A stretch of 9,801 bases of DNA. Origin: Candidatus Krumholzibacteriota bacterium (lineage in GTDB: Bacteria; Krumholzibacteriota; Krumholzibacteriia; Krumholzibacteriales; Krumholzibacteriaceae). Below, piece after piece: positions 6,306 to 9,801 of this stretch (position 1 is the stretch's first letter; every line of letters begins with the position of its first letter). The notes beneath the pieces are model-generated. The model saw only the letters and a program-made list of their open reading frames with translations. It searched no databases and had not been told where the DNA came from. The translations under genes and the position numbers were made by a program. The DNA lies in contig DAOVNN010000084.1 in the NCBI GenBank assembly GCA_030630165.1, positions 1-9,801 of the forward strand, given 5' to 3'.

Positions 6306-8084
6306 ATGGAGATGCTTCTGTCCGGAAATGAGGCTCTCGCGCGCGGCGTGTTCGAGTACGGTGGCGAATTCGCCTCCGCTTACCCGGGAACGCCGAGCAC
6401 CGAGATACTCCAGGTGATCGCGAAGTTTTTCAAGGACGATGTCTATGCCGAATGGGCGATAAACGAGAAGGTCGCCCTCGAGGTAGCCGTCGGCGCGAGC
6501 TACGGCGGAGCGAGATCTATCGCCGTCATGAAGCATGTAGGAGTCAACGTCGCTGCCGATCCTCTCATGTCGCTGACATACACCGGCGTCGGAGCGGGCA
6601 TGATCATCGTGAGCGCCGACGACCCCAGCCTCCACTCGTCCCAGAACGAGCAGGACAACCGCTACTACGGCAAGTTCGCATCGATCCCGGTCCTCGAGCC
6701 GTCCGACAGCCAGGAGGCGAAGGATTTCGTCAAGACGTCCTTCGAGATCAGCGAGCAGTTCGACACTCCTGTCTTTCTCCGCATCACGACCCGTATCTCA
6801 CACTCGAAGGGAATCGTCGAGATCGGCGACCGTGAGACGGTCGAGCACGAAGGCTTCGAGCGCAACATCACGAAATTCGTCATGGTCCCCGCCTACGCCG
6901 CCGTACGGCACAAGATCGTCATCGACAGACTCGAGGCCCTTAAGGAGTACGCCGAGACGACCGACCTCAACCGGATCGAGTGGAACAACAAAGACGTCGG
7001 CATCATCACCGGCAGCATCTCGTACCAGCATGTGAAAGAAGCTATGCCGGACGCGAGCGTTCTCAAGCTCGGCATGGGTTATCCCCTCCCGATGAAGAAG
7101 ATCGCCGGCTTCGCCGCCAAGGTAAAGAATCTCTTCGTCGTCGAGGAGCTCGAGCCGTTCTACGAGGAGCAGATCAAGGCCGCCGGGATCGAGGTCGAGG
7201 GGAAGAAATACTTCTCGAACCACCTCGAACTCAACGTCGACCGGGTACGTGACGGATTCATCGAGGCGGGCCTTCTCGACGCATCGGTCAAGTCTTCGAC
7301 CGCTTTGGCAGAGCCGGAAGAGGTCCTGCCCAGGCCCCCGGTCCTCTGCTCGGGATGCCCTCACAGGGGTATGATGGTCGCGATGAAGAAACTCAAGCTC
7401 TACACGACGGGCGACATCGGCTGCTACACACTCGGAGCTCTTCCACCGCTCAGCCAGATCGACACCTGCCTCTGCATGGGCGCATCGATCGGGCATGCCT
7501 TCGGGATAACGAGGGCTGGCAAGTCTGACGGCAAATTCGTCTCCCTCATAGGGGACAGCACCTTCCTCCACAGCGGCATCACAGCCCTCGCGTCGGTTGT
7601 CTACAACAAGGGCAACACGACGAACATCATCGTCGACAACAGGATCACCGCCATGACCGGCGGACAGGACAACCCGGGGACGTCAAGGACCCTGATGGGT
7701 GAACCGACGAACGCCGTCGATCTCAAGGCGATCTGCCGGGCCGTCGGCGTGGAGCACGTCCGCGAGGTCGACCCCTACGATCTCGAGGAGACGATCAGTG
7801 TCCTGAAGGAGGAGACGGAGCGGGATGCCTGCTCGGTCGTCATCACGAACAGGCCGTGCATGCTCTTCCCGTCGAAGATCAAAGATGAGCCTTATACCGT
7901 AATCCTGGAAAAATGCACTGCCTGCGGGCTGTGCTTCGGCGTCGGCTGCCCGTCGATCGCCGCAAGCGATGAGAAGAACGACAAGGGCAAGCCGAAAGCA
8001 GAGATAGACCCGATCACATGCACGGGCTGCACCATATGCGCGCAGGTCTGCCCGTCGGGCGCCATCGTCCCGCTCGAGCAGTAG
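6306..8084 (+). CDS. iorA: indolepyruvate:ferredoxin oxidoreductase, alpha subunit
   Basis: A 592-aa protein, the usual IorA length. With IorB it oxidatively decarboxylates aryl-pyruvates from aromatic amino acid transamination to aryl-acetyl-CoA, reducing ferredoxin; it is cytoplasmic and oxygen-sensitive. Order of parts: N-terminal pyruvate:ferredoxin oxidoreductase-type domain (about 1-190) beginning L-L-S-G-N-E-A-L-A-R-G, with S-A-Y-P-G-T-P-S-T-E at 24-33 and the likely TPP-activating E54 in NEK; a transketolase C-like region (about 225-330); C-S-G-C-P-H-R-G at 348-355; the TPP pyrophosphate-binding domain with G416-D417-S-T-F and D444-N445; and a C-terminal ferredoxin domain, C537-x2-C540-x2-C543-x4-C548-P and C572-x2-C575-x2-C578-x3-C582-P. 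No residue expected for function appears to be missing. GGGAGG lies 9 nt before the start. iorB follows 32 nt downstream. Confidence 0.97.
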   Translation: MEMLLSGNEALARGVFEYGGEFASAYPGTPSTEILQVIAKFFKDDVYAEWAINEKVALEVAVGASYGGARSIAVMKHVGVNVAADPLMSLTYTGVGAGMIIVSADDPSLHSSQNEQDNRYYGKFASIPVLEPSDSQEAKDFVKTSFEISEQFDTPVFLRITTRISHSKGIVEIGDRETVEHEGFERNITKFVMVPAYAAVRHKIVIDRLEALKEYAETTDLNRIEWNNKDVGIITGSISYQHVKEAMPDASVLKLGMGYPLPMKKIAGFAAKVKNLFVVEELEPFYEEQIKAAGIEVEGKKYFSNHLELNVDRVRDGFIEAGLLDASVKSSTALAEPEEVLPRPPVLCSGCPHRGMMVAMKKLKLYTTGDIGCYTLGALPPLSQIDTCLCMGASIGHAFGITRAGKSDGKFVSLIGDSTFLHSGITALASVVYNKGNTTNIIVDNRITAMTGGQDNPGTSRTLMGEPTNAVDLKAICRAVGVEHVREVDPYDLEETISVLKEETERDACSVVITNRPCMLFPSKIKDEPYTVILEKCTACGLCFGVGCPSIAASDEKNDKGKPKAEIDPITCTGCTICAQVCPSGAIVPLEQ

Positions 8085-8116
8085 CGACAACACCCGGGAA
8101 AGGAGTTGCACGAATA

Positions 8117-8695
8117 ATGAAAAACGGAATCACCAACGTACTTATCGTCGGTGTCGGGGGACAGGGCGTCCTTCTCGCCAGCGAGATCCTGACCGAGGTG
8201 GCAAAGGTCATGGGGCTCGACGCGAAGAAGAGCGAGGTCCACGGCATGTCGCAGCGCGGCGGAGTGGTAACAAGCCACATCCGTTTCGGCGAAAAGGTCT
8301 ATTCACCGCTGATCCCCTCGGGCGAATCAGACGTCATCCTCGCCTTCGAGCTGTCCGAGGGCCTCAGGTGGATCCACGAGCTCGCCGAGGGCGGCACCTT
8401 CATTGTAAACGACCACAAGCTCGTCCCGCCTATCACCGCCACCGGGAAGTTCTTCTACCCCGAGGACGCGATAGACAGGATAAAAGCCCGGGTGCCCGGC
8501 GCGAAACTCGTCGAGGCGACTGATATCGCCAGGGAACTCGGCAATCCGAGACTCGTCAACACGATCCTCCTCGGAGTGATGTCACAGTCCATCGACCTGG
8601 CAGAGGACACGTGGCTCGAGGTAATCAAGAAGATGGCGCCGAAAGGCACGGCTGAACTGAACAGGAAAGCCTTCCTCGCCGGCAGGTCTGATTGA
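8117..8695 (+). CDS. iorB: indolepyruvate:ferredoxin oxidoreductase, beta subunit
   Basis: A 192-aa protein, the normal length for IorB, the gamma-type domain partner of IorA. It starts N-V-L-I-V-G-V-G-G-Q-G-V-L, with GVGGQG at 12-17, followed by the family signature K-S-E-V-H-G-M-S-Q-R-G-G at 38-49; both lie in the region that binds CoA and contacts the alpha subunit in related oxidoreductases. The start is ATG 8117, with AGGAG (8101-8105) 11 nt upstream, rather long but acceptable. The in-frame extension back to 8018 overlaps the IorA ferredoxin domain and has no family resemblance. The 32-nt gap to iorA and absence of a terminator between them indicate one operon. A strong hairpin closes it downstream. 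Convergent with the hydrogenase maturation protease gene. Confidence 0.96.
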   Translation: MKNGITNVLIVGVGGQGVLLASEILTEVAKVMGLDAKKSEVHGMSQRGGVVTSHIRFGEKVYSPLIPSGESDVILAFELSEGLRWIHELAEGGTFIVNDHKLVPPITATGKFFYPEDAIDRIKARVPGAKLVEATDIARELGNPRLVNTILLGVMSQSIDLAEDTWLEVIKKMAPKGTAELNRKAFLAGRSD

Positions 8696-8734
8696 TATGG
8701 GATCCGGGCTATCCCCTTTGTGAATAATTAAACA

Positions 8735-8760
8735 GGGCGGCCTTTATGGCCGCCCTTCTA
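8735..8760 (+). terminator. bidirectional intrinsic terminator between iorB and hycI-like gene
   Basis: A perfect 8-bp stem, GGGCGGCC (8735-8742) with GGCCGCCC (8748-8755), closes a TTTAT loop. The plus-strand tail is TTCTAATAAT and the minus-strand tail is TGTTTAATTATT, so it probably serves both convergent genes. Confidence 0.82.
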
Positions 8761-8784
8761 ATAATCGCTTCGATCAGCTTTTTC

Positions 8785-9255
8785 TTATTCCACGGCTTTC
8801 CGCAGTATTCCCACAAGAAGTTCGGCGCCCGCAGCCACCTCGTTGCAGACACCCTCCCCGATCCCCATCGAGACAGGCTGGATCCCGACCATGATCGCGT
8901 CCCCTTCCCATTCATTCTTGAGGAACTTGATCATATAATGTAGTGAGAGGTGGTGAGTGCTCGTCGCCGACTGCATCATCTTCTCGAGAGGGATGATCCG
9001 CACCTCTCCGGGTTCGCCCGCGAACTCGACCGCGTCGACATAGACTACAGCCTGGAGATCGCGCCTCTCTACCCATCCACCATAGTTCTCAGGGACCTCG
9101 GCGCAGTCGACCGTCGGCATGGCAAATCCTTCGCCGAGCTTCTCGACCACCATGCACCCGGCTCCATCGTCTCCCTTTATTACATTGCCGATACCGACAA
9201 CGCCGAACCGTTTCCCTTCGAGTCTTCCGAGCAGTTCCTCTTCTAACCCCTTCAT
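8785..9255 (-). CDS. hycI: HycI-type [NiFe] hydrogenase maturation protease
   Basis: A 156-aa endopeptidase of family M52, which removes the C-terminal tail of the hydrogenase large subunit after nickel insertion. Visible motifs: G-I-G-N-x3-G-D-D-G-A-G at 21-33, with D30 the expected first nickel ligand; Y-V-D-A at 72-75, with D74 the second; and S-T-H-H-L-S-L at 99-105, with H101 or H102 the third. The P-G-E-V-R-I-I segment and G-I-Q-P near the end match the HycI branch, which serves group 4 (formate hydrogenlyase-like) enzymes, better than HyaD/HybD. ATG 9255 is supported by GGAGG (9262-9266) 6 nt upstream; the frame open to 9318 would run through a terminator hairpin. It follows the HycF-like gene, fitting a hydrogenase operon that continues right of the window. 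The branch assignment is from motif memory. Confidence 0.9.
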   Translation of the reverse strand: MKGLEEELLGRLEGKRFGVVGIGNVIKGDDGAGCMVVEKLGEGFAMPTVDCAEVPENYGGWVERRDLQAVVYVDAVEFAGEPGEVRIIPLEKMMQSATSTHHLSLHYMIKFLKNEWEGDAIMVGIQPVSMGIGEGVCNEVAAGAELLVGILRKAVE

Positions 9256-9261
9256 TCCTTT

Positions 9262-9266
9262 CCTCC
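9262..9266 (-). promoter_or_regulatory. ribosome binding site of the maturation protease
   Basis: GGAGG on the minus strand, 6 nt before ATG 9255, starts only about 10 nt after the U-tract of the upstream terminator. It fixes the short form of the protease. Confidence 0.75.
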
Positions 9267-9276
9267 GGCAGTTTCC

Positions 9277-9302
9277 AATAAAAAGGCCCCGTGAGGGGCC
9301 TT
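9277..9302 (-). terminator. intrinsic terminator between HycF-like and HycI-like genes
   Basis: Read on the minus strand: AAGGCCCC (9302-9295), loop TCAC, GGGGCCTT (9290-9283), then the tail continues to give TTTTTATT (9284-9277). It begins 26 nt after the stop of the HycF-like gene and ends 21 nt before the protease start. The plus-strand side lacks a T-run, so it acts leftward only. Confidence 0.85.
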
Positions 9303-9328
9303 GAAAGTTCGAATTCAAGCCAGTCAGA

Positions 9329-9801
9329 TCAGCTCGTTCCCCACTCGTCCGAGAGTATATAAGAAGAACGGCAGTTGGGACACATGATCTTCATGAAGCG
9401 GTCCCTCTCGAGCGACTTTCTCTCGTTAGCCCCCGTATTCTCCTCGACGAGACCGAGGTCCTTGTACTTCAGGACGTTGAGCGTCTGGTTGCCGAATGCA
9501 AGCTCTCCCAGCTGCCTCGAGCACCACCTCGCGTGGTCCTCGGCAGTGATGACTCCGCCGCAGTTCTCGCAGAAGAGCAGTTCCTTCTCGTGTGAGTCGA
9601 TGATGTCATCGGGAGAAAAGGCCGACTTCTCGAAATCTGGATCCAGCTTGATGCCCTTCCCCGTTATGCAATAGACAAAGCACTGGCTGCAGAATATACA
9701 GGAACCCCAGTTACGCTCGATATAGCGTATCATCCTGCCCTCGTCGTTCACCCGGTCGACGATAGTGATCGCCCCTGCCGGGCAGACCTGGCCGCACGAA
9801 C
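9329..9801 (-). CDS. HycF-like ferredoxin subunit of a group 4 [NiFe] hydrogenase (C-terminal part)
   Basis: The gene enters from the right edge; 156 residues are visible, beginning S-C-G-Q-V-C-P-A-G-A-I, the end of a first [4Fe-4S] motif. The second motif is C34-x2-C37-x2-C40-x3-C44, counted from the edge, followed by Ile rather than the usual Pro. After a linker comes C77-x2-C80, then C93 and finally C140-P-N-C143, a possible metal-ribbon tail. HycF of formate hydrogenlyase has the same plan: two clusters, then F/C-x-N-C and a late C-P-x-C pair. Such subunits pass electrons between the hydrogenase and its formate- or ferredoxin-oxidising partner on the membrane's cytoplasmic face. A NuoI, EchF or MbhN relationship cannot be excluded with the N-terminus missing. 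The next gene in the same direction is the HycI-like protease. GTG 9751 is not the start, since the Cys motif upstream of it is in frame. Confidence 0.82.
   Translation of the reverse strand, partial: SCGQVCPAGAITIVDRVNDEGRMIRYIERNWGSCIFCSQCFVYCITGKGIKLDPDFEKSAFSPDDIIDSHEKELLFCENCGGVITAEDHARWCSRQLGELAFGNQTLNVLKYKDLGLVEENTGANERKSLERDRFMKIMCPNCRSSYILSDEWGTS

Noticed and set aside
6798..7571. 257-aa open frame antisense to iorA
   Set aside because: It lies wholly inside an unambiguous iorA gene; its length reflects the codon bias of the sense strand, and the protein shows no recognisable motif.
7683..8111. Antisense frame covering the iorA ferredoxin domain
   Set aside because: A compositional shadow of iorA with no ribosome binding site and no family resemblance.
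9256..9318. Upstream extension of the maturation protease
   Set aside because: Translation would have to cross the terminator hairpin at 9277-9302, and the best ribosome binding site is at 9262-9266.

Overview
The window looks like a GC-rich chromosomal segment from an anaerobic, Gram-negative-type bacterium. The envelope type is inferred from a predicted outer-membrane beta-barrel, a lipoprotein with a clear lipobox and several Sec signal peptides. The anaerobic lifestyle is inferred from indolepyruvate:ferredoxin oxidoreductase, two genes of a group 4 [NiFe] hydrogenase locus, a reductive-dehalogenase-like Fe-S protein and an Fe-S aldo/keto reductase. The mix of a DUF6599-type protein, a small Cys-rich secreted protein and a soluble RdhA-like protein recalls uncultured FCB-related candidate phyla, but I cannot assign a taxon from the sequence alone. 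I saw no mobile element, CRISPR array, tRNA or rRNA.

Layout. (1) 1-1302: the N-terminus of pyruvate kinase runs off the left edge on the minus strand and is divergent from an aldo/keto reductase with a C-terminal two-cluster ferredoxin region. (2) 1303-2260: a strong-looking promoter, a GC-rich leader of about 230 nt, a secreted Cys-rich protein of unknown function and a rho-independent terminator. (3) 2288-4937: a DUF6599-like exported protein on the minus strand is divergent from a compact three-gene plus-strand operon (thioredoxin-fold protein, outer-membrane barrel, lipoprotein). The promoters of this divergent pair appear to overlap. (4) 4894-6105: a 403-aa RdhA-like double [4Fe-4S] protein on the minus strand, whose 3' end overlaps the lipoprotein gene by 44 bp. 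(5) 6306-8755: iorA-iorB, closed by a hairpin terminator. (6) 8785-9801: a HycI-type hydrogenase maturation protease and the 3' part of a HycF-like ferredoxin subunit on the minus strand, separated by an intrinsic terminator just 21 nt before the protease start.

How the genes may work together (inference). IorAB oxidises aryl-pyruvates from amino acid transamination to acyl-CoA and reduces ferredoxin. A group 4 hydrogenase whose last genes lie at the right edge could reoxidise ferredoxin, or formate-derived electrons, to H2. The RdhA-like protein and the AKR are further low-potential Fe-S redox enzymes, but nothing here ties them to a specific pathway. The 3301-4937 operon and the two lone secreted proteins are envelope functions apparently unrelated to this redox set.
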